A stretch of DNA of 64,000 bases from Notospermus geniculatus (GCA_002633025.1 NMRB01000017.1:282919-346918), one strand, 5' to 3'; shown: positions 33,782-44,249, counted from the first letter of the stretch. Notes: generated from the sequence alone by a model not told the origin. A program made the numbers and translations.

Positions 33782-34837
33782 CTATAAAGTTTCAAGCTTT
33801 TCAACAGCAGGTAGGCCTACCATGGCCATTGGGCTGTTTTCTTCTTCAATTTCACACTGCTCCAGTAGGTCGAGATCTGGGTTAATACTCTCCGTCACGT
33901 TACACAAGGGAAAATGTTCCTCCAGGGAATCTGCATCTTGGAAAGTTGCACTGCACTGTGCACACTGATAATGTTGAAAAGCCTCGTTATCAATGAGATT
34001 GTCACGGTGCATTTTCAGGACATGCTCCTGTAACCTGCTTGTGAGCAGAAAAACTTCCCCACAATATGCACAGACGAAGTTCCGGCCTGATGTACTGAGC
34101 TTGTGGATGTTACGAATGTGGTCATTGACAGCACTTTTCCTTTTAAACATTTTTCCGCAGTGATCACATGCAAATGGCTTTTCCCCTGTGTGGGTACGGA
34201 TGTGATCAACCAAATGATCCTGACGTGGGAACTTCTTATGACAGTAAGAACACTGATAAAGTCGCTTTCCTTTTCTAGGCATAGCAGGGAGCACGGAACA
34301 TGAGGGAGGTGGTTTCTTTGGTTCTTTGACACAAACTCCCTTGCATGTTTTTTTATGGTGGTTCAAGGCCGATTTCCTTTTGAATTTCCTGTCACACGAG
34401 TCGCATGGAAATGGCTTTTCACCAGTATGGCAACGCTCATGATCTACGCAGTGGTCATGTCGGGCAAACCATCGCTGGCAATAGTGACAAGTATAACCTT
34501 CCCCTTTAGGAGATGGTCTATGGTGACCTTGGATATGATGTAAAAGCCCATGGTAGGTCTTGAACACTTTTTGGCAGTGTTTGCACTTTCGTGTCTCAGG
34601 TGGTATCTCACGGTGTAAATCTGCAAGCCACTTTTCTTTGTTCAATCTACGTCCATCGAAAGACGGAGTTTTCTCAGTAAGTAAAGCTTCATCCGATCCT
34701 GCTCTCAATCCCTGATGTGCACTGCTTTCAGATACGTCATACATGATGCCAGCACTTTCTTCCAAACTTGCTCCAGCATCCGTCGCGAGTGGAAAATATA
34801 CAGACTCAACTTCAAGGTCACCCAACGCTCCTCCATA
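33782..34837 (-). CDS. Alternative 3' exon F: seven zinc fingers
   Basis: Largest of the set, 351 residues. Acceptor TGTATTCCAG, first codon TAT (phase 0). After an acidic 90-residue lead-in come seven fingers: RKCKHCQKVF, YTCHYCQRWF (HTGEKP linker), FPCDSCDRKF (ends HHKKTC), YQCSYCHKKF (HTGEKP linker), FACDHCGKMF, FVCAYCGEVF and YQCAQCSATF (ends in Cys). Fingers 2-3 and 4-5 are similar pairs, which points to an internal duplication. The tail is acidic (LLEQCEIEEENSP). Confidence 0.88.
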   Translation of the reverse strand, partial: YGGALGDLEVESVYFPLATDAGASLEESAGIMYDVSESSAHQGLRAGSDEALLTEKTPSFDGRRLNKEKWLADLHREIPPETRKCKHCQKVFKTYHGLLHHIQGHHRPSPKGEGYTCHYCQRWFARHDHCVDHERCHTGEKPFPCDSCDRKFKRKSALNHHKKTCKGVCVKEPKKPPPSCSVLPAMPRKGKRLYQCSYCHKKFPRQDHLVDHIRTHTGEKPFACDHCGKMFKRKSAVNDHIRNIHKLSTSGRNFVCAYCGEVFLLTSRLQEHVLKMHRDNLIDNEAFQHYQCAQCSATFQDADSLEEHFPLCNVTESINPDLDLLEQCEIEEENSPMAMVGLPAVEKLETL

Positions 34838-35436
34838 CTGGAATACAGAAGGAAAAGTTCGCTGTAACTTGAGGCATTACAAGTTTACTGAACTTAACAC
34901 AGTTAGCTGAAGTGAAAGGGGGCTAATTTATCTCCCCAGTGAAATGCATGCTTCCAAGTACGGTAAGCTCATCCTGCAAAACAACTAGAAACACTGCAGT
35001 TAACAGAACCGTTTCTTCACTTCGGGATGTGATGGACTGACAAATTATAAGAATTCAGTAAGAACAGAATACCGAGGGACCCGGACCCGCCACTGGCCAG
35101 CCTCCATTAACTAAAATTTTAAGAACAACACACACTTCCAGATATAAATTACAATGGAAAGGACATTTTATTACAAATCAATCTTTGGAATCTTTTCTTC
35201 AGCTGGCCCCTCGGATTCGGAAGGAAACTGAATAACAGAGATTTTAAATATCAGATCAATGTATTTCCCATAAGATTACAGAAACCAATGACATTTACAC
35301 AAACTAACCACTGAGAATCATACCGTGTACAGGTTTGGACAAGATGACGAAAAATTATAGGCCTACACGTACTGGGGCCTACTTGTACATGCCACGATTA
35401 GGATACTGAGAAGCTATTAAAATCTTCCCAAATGCA

Positions 35437-35841
35437 TCATTTTCCCAGCTTTTCCTTGAACTCGTTCCAATGATCCTGGTGTGCAAAAAACACATGGTTG
35501 ATTAAGTCACACTTCTGTCCAAAAGAGTAAGAGCAATAGGAACACAAGAGCTTGCCAATCTCACTCCTTGTCTGATCAACTTTATGAGTCCTGATGTGTG
35601 TGAGTAAATGAACTCGACGATAAAATGTTCTTCTACAATACTGATATGGACAAACAAGACCTTCAGACGTATGCTTTTTCCAATGGTCCCTGAAATTTCG
35701 TTTGAACTTGAAGGTTTTACCACATTCTGGACAGCAACACTGTTCCGACTTGTTGTTCTGACCAGTGTTGACAATACTTTCCTGCCAAGGGACTCTTGTT
35801 GGTATAACCTTGTGAGGATTATCATATAAAGGCTGCTGAAG
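35437..35841 (-). CDS. Alternative 3' exon G1: three zinc fingers (copy 1)
   Basis: Acceptor GTCATTGCAG, first codon CTT (phase 0). 134 residues. Fingers: CCCPECGKTF...HWKKH, LVCPYQYCRRTF...HIRTH (four residues between the first two Cys) and LLCSYCSYSF...HVFFAH. AATAAA at about 35172-35167. Nearly identical to G2 at 36827-37231 (one residue different, Ile to Thr). Confidence 0.85.
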   Translation of the reverse strand, partial: LQQPLYDNPHKVIPTRVPWQESIVNTGQNNKSEQCCCPECGKTFKFKRNFRDHWKKHTSEGLVCPYQYCRRTFYRRVHLLTHIRTHKVDQTRSEIGKLLCSYCSYSFGQKCDLINHVFFAHQDHWNEFKEKLGK

Positions 35842-35926
35842 CTGCAATGACACAAGACAAGGGCTGGGTTATAGTTTATTTCCAAGAAATTTCCACTAAG
35901 ATTTGTTTGAAAATTCCTCACAACCC

Positions 35927-35957
35927 AACCCAACCCAACCCAACCCAACCCAACCAT
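35927..35957. repeat. (CAACC)n microsatellite in the exon G intron
   Basis: Six to seven CAACC units. The other copy of the region (around 37311) has only about three, so the two copies differ here. Confidence 0.85.
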
Positions 35958-36335
35958 GGAACAACCTTTTGGTCCTCCTGAGTTCCTGAAACCATCAACA
36001 AGGAGATCTGAAACTATCAAGCAGAAATAAGCTCCTGCCATGCCTATTGGTCACTCCTGACACTCTTTAGCATATACCCGGTACCACAAGTGATCATGAG
36101 GACTAAACAATAACCTATGTATTACAACAAAATATCAAGGAAGCAGAAATGGCATCACAAAAATCACCTGGCCTTGCATTTGTACATATTGAAAATAAAG
36201 CGTCAGCCTATCAAAATCCCTTCATTTCAGCCATTTTTCTACAATTACGATACAGCGAATAAGAGCAATACTCAGGCTCTAAGTCAATCTTTCTATTTTA
36301 GTTACCGGTATATTAACCAGTATTTCTCAAAGACT

Positions 36336-36752
36336 TTATCTGACATCAAAATCAGCAGCCACTTTGTGAGTAAACTGATGGGCAAGCCAAGCCTGTTTAT
36401 AAGCAAATGCCTTGTCACACACAGAACATTTAAATGGTTTTTCTCCAGTATGAATCCGTAAGTGAATGTCAAGATGATCCCTCCGATAACACACCTTCCC
36501 ACAATATTTACACTTAAACTGAGATGATGCGTCGTGTTTCTTCATATGCTGAAGCAGATTGTTCTTGTACTTGAAAAACTTCATGCAAATTTTGCACAGA
36601 TTTTCATAGTTCGGTCTTTGCTGCTGCTGCATGTTTGCTAAACTTTTGGAAGGTTGATTTGTTTTACCACTTGACAGATAGGTGGCTGTCGGTCTTGTGT
36701 CAATTCGCCTGCGATGTTCTGGATTAAACAGATGTCCAGTTCCACCAATCTG
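36336..36752 (-). CDS. Alternative 3' exon H1: three zinc fingers, acceptor missing (copy 1)
   Basis: The sequence matches exon H2 except that it begins at the codon CAG of QIGGTGHLFNPEH next to a single N (36753). The first three codons and the splice acceptor are absent, because the assembly jumps to a copy of sequence that lies downstream of exon G. Fingers: NLCKICMKFF...HMKKH, FKCKYCGKVC...[20 protein letters not shown]...HQFTH. As assembled it cannot be spliced. Confidence 0.7.
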   Translation of the reverse strand, partial: QIGGTGHLFNPEHRRRIDTRPTATYLSSGKTNQPSKSLANMQQQQRPNYENLCKICMKFFKYKNNLLQHMKKHDASSQFKCKYCGKVCYRRDHLDIHLRIHTGEKPFKCSVCDKAFAYKQAWLAHQFTHKVAADFDVR

Positions 36753-36826
36753 NTACACGTACTGGGGCCTACTTGTACATGCCATGATTAGGATACTGAG
36801 AAGCTATTAAAACCTTCCCAAATGCA

Positions 36827-37231
36827 TCATTTTCCCAGCTTTTCCTTGAACTCGTTCCAATGATCCTGGTGTGCAAAAAACACATGGTTGATTAAGTCAC
36901 ACTTTTGTCCAAAAGAGTAAGAGCAATAGGAACACAAGAGCTTGCCAGTCTCGCTCCTTGTCTGATCAACTTTATGAGTCCTGATGTGTGTAAGTAAATG
37001 AACTCGACGATAAAATGTTCTTCTACAATACTGGTATGGACAAACTAGACCTTCAGATGTATGCTTTTTCCAATGGTCCCTGAAATTTCGTTTGAACTTG
37101 AAGGTTTTACCACATTCTGGACAGCAACACTGTTCCGACTTGTTGTTCTGACCAGTGTTGACAATACTTTCCTGCCAAGGGACTCTCGTTGGTATAACCT
37201 TGTGAGGATTATCATATAAAGGCTGCTGAAG
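36827..37231 (-). CDS. Alternative 3' exon G2: three zinc fingers (copy 2)
   Basis: Same structure and acceptor as G1 (phase 0, first codon CTT, 134 residues). The upstream intron carries only about three CAACC units. If the duplication is an assembly artefact, G1 and G2 are alleles of one exon. Confidence 0.8.
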   Translation of the reverse strand, partial: LQQPLYDNPHKVIPTRVPWQESIVNTGQNNKSEQCCCPECGKTFKFKRNFRDHWKKHTSEGLVCPYQYCRRTFYRRVHLLTHIRTHKVDQTRSETGKLLCSYCSYSFGQKCDLINHVFFAHQDHWNEFKEKLGK

Positions 37232-37699
37232 CTGCAATGACACAAGACAAGGGCTGGGTTATAGTTTATTTCCAAGAAATTTCCACTAAGATTTGTTTGA
37301 AAATTCCTCACAACCCAACCCAACCATGGAACAACCTTTTGGTCCTCCTGAGTTCCTGCAACCATCAACAAGGAGATCTGAAACTATCAAGCAGAAATAA
37401 GCTCCTGCCATGCCTACTGGTCGCTCCTGACACTCTTTAGCGTATACCCGGTACCACAAGTGATCATGAGGACTAAACAATAACCTATGTATTACCAACA
37501 AAATATCAAGGAAGCAGGAATGGCATCACAAAAATCACCTGGCCTTGCGTTTGTACATATTGGAAACAAAGCCTCGCCCTATCAAATCCCTTCATTTCAG
37601 CCACTTTTCTACAATTACAATACAGCGAATAAGAGCAATACTCAGGCTCTCAGTCAATCTTTTTACTTTAGTTATATTAACCAGCATTTCTCAAAGACT

Positions 37700-38125
37700 T
37701 TATCTGGCATCAAAGTCAGCAGCCACTTTGTGAGTAAACTGATGGGCAAGCCAAGCCTGTTTATAAGCAAATGCCTTGTCACACACAGAACATTTGAATG
37801 GTTTTTCTCCAGTATGAATCCGTAAGTGAATGTCAAGATGATCCCTCCGATAACACACCTTCCCACAATATTTACACTTAAACTGAGATGATGCGTCGTG
37901 TTTCTTCATATGCTGAAGCAGATTGTTCTTGTACTTGAAAAACTTCATGCAAATTTTGCACAGATTTTCATAGTTCGGTCTTTGCTGCTGCTGCATGTTT
38001 GGTAAACTTTTGGAAGGTTGATTTGTTTTACCACTTGACAGATAGGTGGCTGTCGGTCTTGTGTCAATTCGCCTGCGATGTTCTGGATTAAACAGATGTC
38101 CAGTTCCACCAATCTGACCGTAGAA
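37700..38125 (-). CDS. Alternative 3' exon H2: three zinc fingers (complete copy)
   Basis: Acceptor GTTTATTTTACAG, first codon TTC (phase 0). 141 residues. The lead-in FYGQIGGTGHLFNPEH is followed by a Gln-rich stretch (MQQQQRP), then fingers NLCKICMKFF, FKCKYCGKVC (HTGEKP linker) and FKCSVCDKAF. The tail is seven residues. This complete copy shows what H1 lacks. Confidence 0.87.
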   Translation of the reverse strand, partial: FYGQIGGTGHLFNPEHRRRIDTRPTATYLSSGKTNQPSKSLPNMQQQQRPNYENLCKICMKFFKYKNNLLQHMKKHDASSQFKCKYCGKVCYRRDHLDIHLRIHTGEKPFKCSVCDKAFAYKQAWLAHQFTHKVAADFDAR

Positions 38126-38679
38126 CTGTAAAATAAACCATACAGGATTTCAGTATTTGAAACTGCAGATGCAGCATTCTCCATAAATGTCATTGTCTTC
38201 AGACATGGATGATGGTGTTTGTCCACTTCCTTCATGTCCTTAGCTTCTATACTTCTCAAATATCACATCATCCAAATTACCTAGAAGTGGTGCCAACTGC
38301 TTCTTTCCAAAGGTAAATTTTCGTCACTATCTTAGACATATGAATGATAATACATGTATACACAAACATTCATGACCACTGCCAATGCTGAACAAGAATC
38401 AGAGATCACAAAGTATCGAATCAACTATTTGTTGGTAATAACAGTTGAAATGTCATAAAGACTTATCACACTGACAACAAGTACCACCATAGAACAAAAT
38501 CAGTCGTTCTGTCACTCGCCTTTAATGAACCCATAAGGCCCTAAATCGAGATTGAAGAAATCCAGAATATTTTGTGGCAAAACTTCTTTTTCAAACTAGG
38601 TTTCAATGTTGCCGAAGTCCACTTCCTCAAGTGGCAGTTAAACTGCATGCATGGGACCACGTTTGAAAAGATGATTAAT

Positions 38680-39081
38680 TCAGGATGCTGAAGAAGTTGC
38701 ATGTTCTTTCACTTTATGATACTGCCACGATGCATAAGATATGAATCCCTCTCCGCATACATCACATGTATAAGGTCGTTCTCCCGTGTGTTGTCGCCTG
38801 TGTATCTTTAGTACATTACTGTGTTTGAATGCCATCGAACACACAGGACATTTATAGGGCTTTTCGCCCGTATGAATCCGGATGTGAACATTCAGGTTAC
38901 CCCGCTGAGCAAAACATTTTCCACAAAATGGACATGAGAGTGGTTTACTTTTACTGTTGTGGCCCATCCAAAGCTGTCTGTCACTAGTGTCAGAGGGCAC
39001 AGTCCAGGGTTTATGAGATTTACGAGTGACCTCAGTCGTACTGATGCCGATTTGCTGTGGATTCACCCCCGTGAAAATCGA
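38680..39081 (-). CDS. Alternative 3' exon J: three zinc fingers
   Basis: Acceptor TGTATTTTTTCAG, first codon TCG (phase 0). 133 residues. The lead-in SIFTGVNPQQIGISTTEV is followed by three tightly linked fingers: LSCPFCGKCF (HTGEKP), YKCPVCSMAF (HTGERP), YTCDVCGEGF...HKVKEH. The classical linkers suggest sequence-specific DNA binding. Closest to exon K. Confidence 0.88.
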   Translation of the reverse strand, partial: SIFTGVNPQQIGISTTEVTRKSHKPWTVPSDTSDRQLWMGHNSKSKPLSCPFCGKCFAQRGNLNVHIRIHTGEKPYKCPVCSMAFKHSNVLKIHRRQHTGERPYTCDVCGEGFISYASWQYHKVKEHATSSAS

Positions 39082-39450
39082 CTGAAAAAATACAGAACAG
39101 TCTCATAAAGAATCCATTTCAACCAACTGCTATGTACAGGAATATTTCGACGTACTCGCTTGTCATATGCCTTGGGTAGGCAGTGCAATTCATGAAATGA
39201 TTGATATTATCCCTGAAACACTGAACGTAGAAACACAACATTCATGACTGACTTTTAAGTTTTTAGCAAAAGACTTTTAGACAGGAGATAACTCACTCAA
39301 CATCGAAGATTGCATGCGACCTCCCGATGACGTCCAATTCAAGAGGTGTAGGCCTACTGGCACTGGCTCCGACACCTGTATCTTAAAGACATACGGTAAT
39401 AATCTTCAATAAAGGAACAATGTGGATGGTCAATGTTAAAGAAAATAGTC

Positions 39451-39801
39451 CAGTGTTATATCTAGGATTTCAGAAGGGCATGGTGCAAACTTTGCGAAAA
39501 GGGCACTTCAACCTAGAAAAGGACACTTTTCATTCGCGACATTTCTTCAAACGGAATTTGAAAAGCTAAAAAGTTAAAAAGGTCTCTATAACTCCAGTCA
39601 ACAGCCAATTTAAGCCAGTTTCTAAGGTGATATGACCAAAAGGGACCATGGCAAAGGGTCTGGGGGTACTAAAAACCTTTAAAAAAAAAAAAAATTTTTT
39701 TTAGGGGCATGGCGCCCTAGGGGGTTAAAAAAGGGCACAATGGCGCCCCCTTTTGGCAGCATGGCGCGGCGCCACTCTAAAATGGCCTAGATATAACACT
39801 G
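39451..39801. mobile_element. hAT-like MITE with ATAGTC duplication
   Basis: CAGTGTTATATCTAGG at the left and its complement at the right, flanked by ATAGTC on both sides (39445-39450, 39802-39807). The CAGTG start fits hAT ends, but the duplication I see is 6 rather than 8 bases. The interior repeats AAGGGCA-type words and GGCGCC. It lies in the intron between exons K and J. Confidence 0.75.
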
Positions 39802-40027
39802 ATAGTCCCATCTGATTGACAAACATCTAGCCCAGAGTTGAATATGATTTCTGAACATCGTCATTCCAGTTTTCTTTGAGTTTACGGTGACTCGTCCACT
39901 TAGGTGGTGAATTCTGGTCTTTGGGACTGCCAATTTGATTGGTCCCGGTCCGGGTACCGGGGTGGTCCTGTTACCGATGTCAATTGTCATGTTAATGGAA
40001 ATTAATGATAAAATAATCGGAACTGGA

Positions 40028-40489
40028 CTAAAGTGGTCCACTAAGGTGAGGTGGTCCCATTACCGAGGTGGTCCCCAACTGAGGTTCCACTGTACCACTA
40101 ATATTTTGAAACGATGGCAGCTTATTTTGTTCCGAGAGCCGACCCTGATAATTATGAATCGACTGAAGATGGATCAACAAAGATTTTTGCTCAACAAATG
40201 GCTGGTTGCAGATATGGCAAATGTAAGGAGTTTCACCAGTATGCCGTCGAACATGAACTTTCAAGTTGTTGCTATTTTTGAATGGTTTCTGACAGAAGCT
40301 GCAGCGATATGGAGTTTCTCCAGTGTGAATGCGAATGTGAACCTTCAGGTTTCCTTTTTGATTAAACGACTTATTGCAGAACTGACATTTGAATTGTTTG
40401 TAAATTGGCACTTGTTTTGGTGTTCTGAATCTGTCTCCAAAAAGACTATCTGCTCGCCACGTGGTCATGTAACTCATTGGGGTAGTCAA
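40028..40489 (-). CDS. Alternative 3' exon K: three zinc fingers
   Basis: Acceptor TTTTCTTGCAG, first codon TTG (phase 0). 153 residues. Fingers FKCQFCNKSF (HTGETP), YRCSFCQKPF (HTGETP), YICHICNQPF...HLQSIH. The C-terminal tail (about residues 130-153, containing TSVMGPPHLSGP) is encoded by a repeat rich in GGTGGTCCC and its variants that continues past the stop to about 39930, so the original stop may have been replaced by repeat insertion. Confidence 0.85.
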   Translation of the reverse strand: MTTPMSYMTTWRADSLFGDRFRTPKQVPIYKQFKCQFCNKSFNQKGNLKVHIRIHTGETPYRCSFCQKPFKNSNNLKVHVRRHTGETPYICHICNQPFVEQKSLLIHLQSIHNYQGRLSEQNKLPSFQNISGTVEPQLGTTSVMGPPHLSGPL

Positions 40490-40668
40490 CTGCAAGAAAA
40501 GATAGGGCAGAGGTAAGAAGACTCCAGAAAAAGAGCCACCTTGGTGGGTGTTCTGTACCGGATATTCCAACGCATCAAATCTAAATCAACTACAGGACCA
40601 GGGTATTTCTCATAGAATCATGTATATTTTCAACAGCAATACAAACTGATCATGGCTAGCTAAGATGA

Positions 40669-40709
40669 NNNNNNNNNNNNNNNNNNNNNNNNNNNNNNNN
40701 NNNNNNNNN
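40669..40709. other. Assembly gap (41 N)
   Basis: Run of N in the intron upstream of exon K. Confidence 0.99.
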
Positions 40710-40917
40710 GAATTGACCCGATTTACTTTGTACATTTTGCAATGCATTTTTGTAGTTCGTGTTGCTGCCGCTAGGTGGCTCCCTCTACATTGGCAGTCAA
40801 ATTACTCATTAGAGATCCCATACCATGATCCTTTAATGAGCCCTCCAATACCACATGTAGTAGTACTACTGTAAATGTCCATCAATTGGGCCCAGATGTC
40901 TTACACCATCAAGAGTC

Positions 40918-41304
40918 TTACCCCTCAGTCACAGCATCCAGACCTTCACTTTCAGAAGTTAGCTGATCTTGAACAGATTGAATTATCATGGTACTGAAGT
41001 CGAAGACGGGATTATGAGTAGTTTTTTGATGTCGGACCATAGTGGCCCTTTGATTGAATCTCTCCCCGCAAGTATCGCAACAAAATGGTTTTTCACCAGT
41101 ATGAACAAGCATGTGTCGATTTAGATTTCCGGTGTGATAGAACGTCTTCAGACACAAATTGCAGCGCATCTTGCTAGGAGGTTTCCTGCGACGAGCAGGA
41201 CGTTTCAGATCACTCCGCAGATCGCCAAACCCACTGATCGTACTCTCGTCCACAACAGCCTGTTGGAGCAACATATCTTCAATTCCTGCACCATTTATTT
41301 GGGG
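40918..41304 (-). CDS. Alternative 3' exon L: two zinc fingers
   Basis: Fingers MRCNLCLKTFYHTGNLNRHM (HTGEKP) and FCCDTCGERF...HQKTTH. 128 residues from CCC at 41304, after CCTTCCTAAAG, the phase-0 acceptor I prefer. An alternative acceptor GGTGCAG ends at 41288 but would be out of phase with the donor. An in-frame TAG lies just upstream of the acceptor, so the exon needs splicing to be used. Finger 1 resembles finger 1 of exon N. Confidence 0.78.
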   Translation of the reverse strand, partial: PQINGAGIEDMLLQQAVVDESTISGFGDLRSDLKRPARRRKPPSKMRCNLCLKTFYHTGNLNRHMLVHTGEKPFCCDTCGERFNQRATMVRHQKTTHNPVFDFSTMIIQSVQDQLTSESEGLDAVTEG

Positions 41305-41382
41305 CTTTAGGAAGGAACAGGCCTACAAATGGAAACAAATACCATGTTTATACTATAGCAAGGTGGATGAATTTACATCACA

Positions 41383-41844
41383 TCAAGGGTTATTGAAATC
41401 CAACGGAAGTGCTTGTTGCATATCAATTTCCTTCCTTGTGTGACCACCAGGAGTACGGGCAGTACACTGCAATATGTGGCGTCGCATAGCAGTGCTCTGT
41501 GGAAAGCCTCTCCCACAAACGTGGCACTTGAAAGGTTTGGCTCCAGTGTGTAAGTTACGATGTGTGTCACGGACATGACTATAGGTAAACTTTCGGCCAC
41601 AGAATTCACAGACGAATGGCTTTTCACCCGTATGACATCGTACGTGACGTTTCATACTTCCACTTGTTGTATAACGTTTCCCACATATACCACATGTATA
41701 ACATGCATTTAGGCCTTGGAATTGGAAGTCCACAGGAATTTGTTGATTTTGTATCTTTCCTACGCTGTTGCTATTGCTTGAACACGATTCCCTACTTTTA
41801 CACATAGATTCCCTTTCCACTGCAGGATGTAGCTGCATTTTTAC
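41383..41844 (-). CDS. Alternative 3' exon M: three zinc fingers
   Basis: Acceptor TTCCCATTGCAG, first codon GTA (phase 0). 153 residues. A Ser/Gln-rich lead-in precedes fingers YTCGICGKRY (HTGEKP), FVCEFCGRKF (HTGAKP) and FKCHVCGRGF...HILQC (C2HC). An AATAAA just past this exon falls inside exon L, which lies immediately downstream. Confidence 0.87.
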   Translation of the reverse strand, partial: VKMQLHPAVERESMCKSRESCSSNSNSVGKIQNQQIPVDFQFQGLNACYTCGICGKRYTTSGSMKRHVRCHTGEKPFVCEFCGRKFTYSHVRDTHRNLHTGAKPFKCHVCGRGFPQSTAMRRHILQCTARTPGGHTRKEIDMQQALPLDFNNP

Positions 41845-43136
41845 CTGCAATGGGAAAGGAATTCCATCACAGACTTCGAAATCGAGAGGTGGTAACAAAC
41901 CAGACAATGAATTAGCACTCGGTAATTCACTCCAGATTTGAACTCAGAAAATGAAAGCGTTTGTGATTGCTCTCCATCAAAACCACGAAATTATGCATGA
42001 TGTACATAGACCCGAGGCATGACCAGGTGACTAACACTACACCTAAAGAGATCATCATGCACATGTCTCAGCTGAAGATGCCTCACATTTCAGAGTGGCA
42101 AAGGTATTCTCATGACCAACCGATGAAATGAACCCTATACTGAAGACACCAGTTGTCATGGCAACAGCAGATGAAGTCTTACCATTTCTGATCGACTAGG
42201 GGATCACCATCGGGATTCATTATGCTGAAGCTACTGAATCTACAATAGCATTTATGGCAGGGTATAGGGGTAGCAGTGTACATGTAAGAGATTGCCGACT
42301 CGGTAACAATTCCGTTGTATAATTGTTTCGTTTATTTCAATATCAGGAGGTAAATGTACATAAACATGATAAAACAGCATGCTCAATTCACTTGCAGGGA
42401 ATATATCTGTCCTGACCAATATCTGAAATTCACAACATATTTTTCAGCCAGGGAAGATTTTACATCATGTTCGTCAAATTTCCTCGAAATTTCCTCAACA
42501 GAAAACAGACTCTGCCCCCCCCCCTCCCAAGAACAGTTTTTGCACAAACAAACATTTGTATTCTACTAAAAGCTGCATAAATAACAATAACATGGATTGT
42601 CTTGCAGTACTATGTGATCATGAGAGAGTGATCCCGGATATCCCAGAACGTCAGGAGAAACAATGACCCCCACCTCACAATCAGATTTCAATGACGCAGG
42701 CACAATGGCTGATATTCATAAAAGCTAGCAAACGCTTTTGCTTCCAAGTTTTGCAGTACATTTACATTGGACCTCGCTTTGCAAATCTTAAGTATAAGCA
42801 TTTGCTAACTTTTATGGAACACCAGCCAATGCCTCGCCACCACTTCCACGGCAGACATACATCCAAGATTTTGACAGGCAGGCTGGAAGTGTGTTAGCTC
42901 ATGACTTCCTTTGCGAAGTCCCACTGTCATTCAGCGTTGCAACCTTCAGCAGTGGCAATCAACACACCATACAATGTAACAATGCTCGAGGAATTTCATC
43001 AGGGTTATTTTCTCAGTGTAGATTCCTCACTGACAAAGACACAATCAGATCGTTCATGCCAGTCATATCCACAGCATATTATATATATGACCATTTCCAT
43101 TTTACAGGAATTATCACCTGAAACATACATGTACTT

Positions 43137-43565
43137 CTAAGTATAGTCACTAACAGAAGCATGGCTCTCACCAACAGATGCATGGCTCTCACCAACAGAT
43201 GCATGGCGCTCAGCAACAGACATATGGCTGTCAGAAACATGCGGTGACGACAACCCAGAATTCATGGCAATTGATGCACATCTAATATAATGTATTTCAC
43301 ACTGACTTTTCCGAGAAAATTTCTTGCCGCAATTAAGACAACCATATGGTTTCTCTCCCGTGTGAATCATCATGTGTCGGTTCAATGTTCCCGAATGATA
43401 AAAAGATTTACCACAAACATCACAAGTAACACCGTTTCGACGTTTCCCATGTTTTACACCAAGTTCAGCGGGCATCATATCTCTGTTATCTGCTTTTTCA
43501 CAGCCAGATCGAGCCATCCTACCTCTGACAGCTCCGAATGCAGCCATGAGAACATTGACCTTCAT
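43137..43565 (-). CDS. Alternative 3' exon N: two zinc fingers with SHASVGE repeats
   Basis: Acceptor CTGTATGTTTCAG, first codon ATG (phase 0), which could by chance act as a start but aligns with the other acceptors. 142 residues. Fingers [20 protein letters not shown] (HTGEKP) and [10 protein letters not shown]...HYIRC (C2HC). The C-terminal 35 residues are a short tandem repeat (SHASVGE three times with variants). Confidence 0.85.
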   Translation of the reverse strand: MKVNVLMAAFGAVRGRMARSGCEKADNRDMMPAELGVKHGKRRNGVTCDVCGKSFYHSGTLNRHMMIHTGEKPYGCLNCGKKFSRKSQCEIHYIRCASIAMNSGLSSPHVSDSHMSVAERHASVGESHASVGESHASVSDYT

Positions 43566-43859
43566 CTGAAACATACAGAGATGACACTGTAGATTCAATC
43601 CACACCAACTCCAACTGGGAATGTTTAGAATGCCAGAGACTTTCCTCATGCCCAGGTTGCCCTCTGGTCTGAGCCACTTTTAGAACATACAAACGCAGTC
43701 TTGCAACATGCAAATTCATCTTTTGAGAAAACTGTCATGCCAACCTTTTCTACCTTGTCCTGAGGTTTGTACCTTATCTGCTATGAATGGGGTATCCATC
43801 CATAGGCCCACAAACCATCAATTCCATCACCATGCAGGAATCAAGTTTAGTTGGTTGGA

Positions 43860-44249
43860 TTAAAAGTACTTTTCCCTAGTGTGGTATATCACAAAGCAGG
43901 TGTTCTTGCATAACGGAACCTGACAACTAGCACAGATGTAACGTGTGGCACTGCGCTTTTTATGCCGAGCACAAACTCGACATCTTCTCTGAGGATAAGG
44001 AGATCGTGCGTTGCCATGATTTTGAATTGCAATCAAATGATGATTAGCTCGGTTGCCATCAAGGCGACTGGGTGGATCAGATTTCATTCGGCTATCAGGG
44101 TAACTGAGCCGTGCAAGCTTTAAGATATCTTCCACAGTTCTAGCTGGTTGTACACTCTGCCTCAGGTTGTCTTGAACTGGGGAGCACTGAGGAAGATGTT
44201 GGGTTCCAATGCTACGATTCCACTTGACAGCACCGCCCACATATTGCAC
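43860..44249 (-). CDS. Alternative 3' exon O: piggyBac-type zinc ribbon
   Basis: Acceptor TTTCCAATGCAG, first codon GTG (phase 0). 129 residues. No C2H2 finger. The C-terminus RRCRVCARHKKRSATRYICA then SCQVPLC and CF-x-x-YH matches the Cys-rich zinc ribbon at the end of piggyBac transposases. It ends six residues after the His. The transposase catalytic domain is absent, so the exon appears to be a captured transposon tail used as a C-terminal module. Confidence 0.82.
   Translation of the reverse strand: MQYVGGAVKWNRSIGTQHLPQCSPVQDNLRQSVQPARTVEDILKLARLSYPDSRMKSDPPSRLDGNRANHHLIAIQNHGNARSPYPQRRCRVCARHKKRSATRYICASCQVPLCKNTCFVIYHTREKYF

Larger units (their letters stand above)
35364..38100. repeat. 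Direct duplication of the G-H exon pair (1,390-bp offset) around one N
   Basis: 35364-36752 and 36754-38100 start with the same TACACGTACTGGGGCC and contain the same two exons with a few percent divergence plus an indel in a CAACC repeat. The join is a single N. Either a recent tandem duplication or two alleles placed side by side. Confidence 0.9.

Noticed and set aside
34103-34825. Several + strand and alternative-frame ORFs across exon F
   Set aside because: Shadows of the seven-finger frame; only that frame has C2H2 spacing and a proper acceptor.
35927-35957. CRISPR-like or telomeric array
   Set aside because: A plain CAACC microsatellite; no spacers and not terminal.
40028-40516. 193-codon + strand ORF at 39935-40516
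   Set aside because: Antisense of zinc-finger exon K, whose finger motifs are clear on the - strand.
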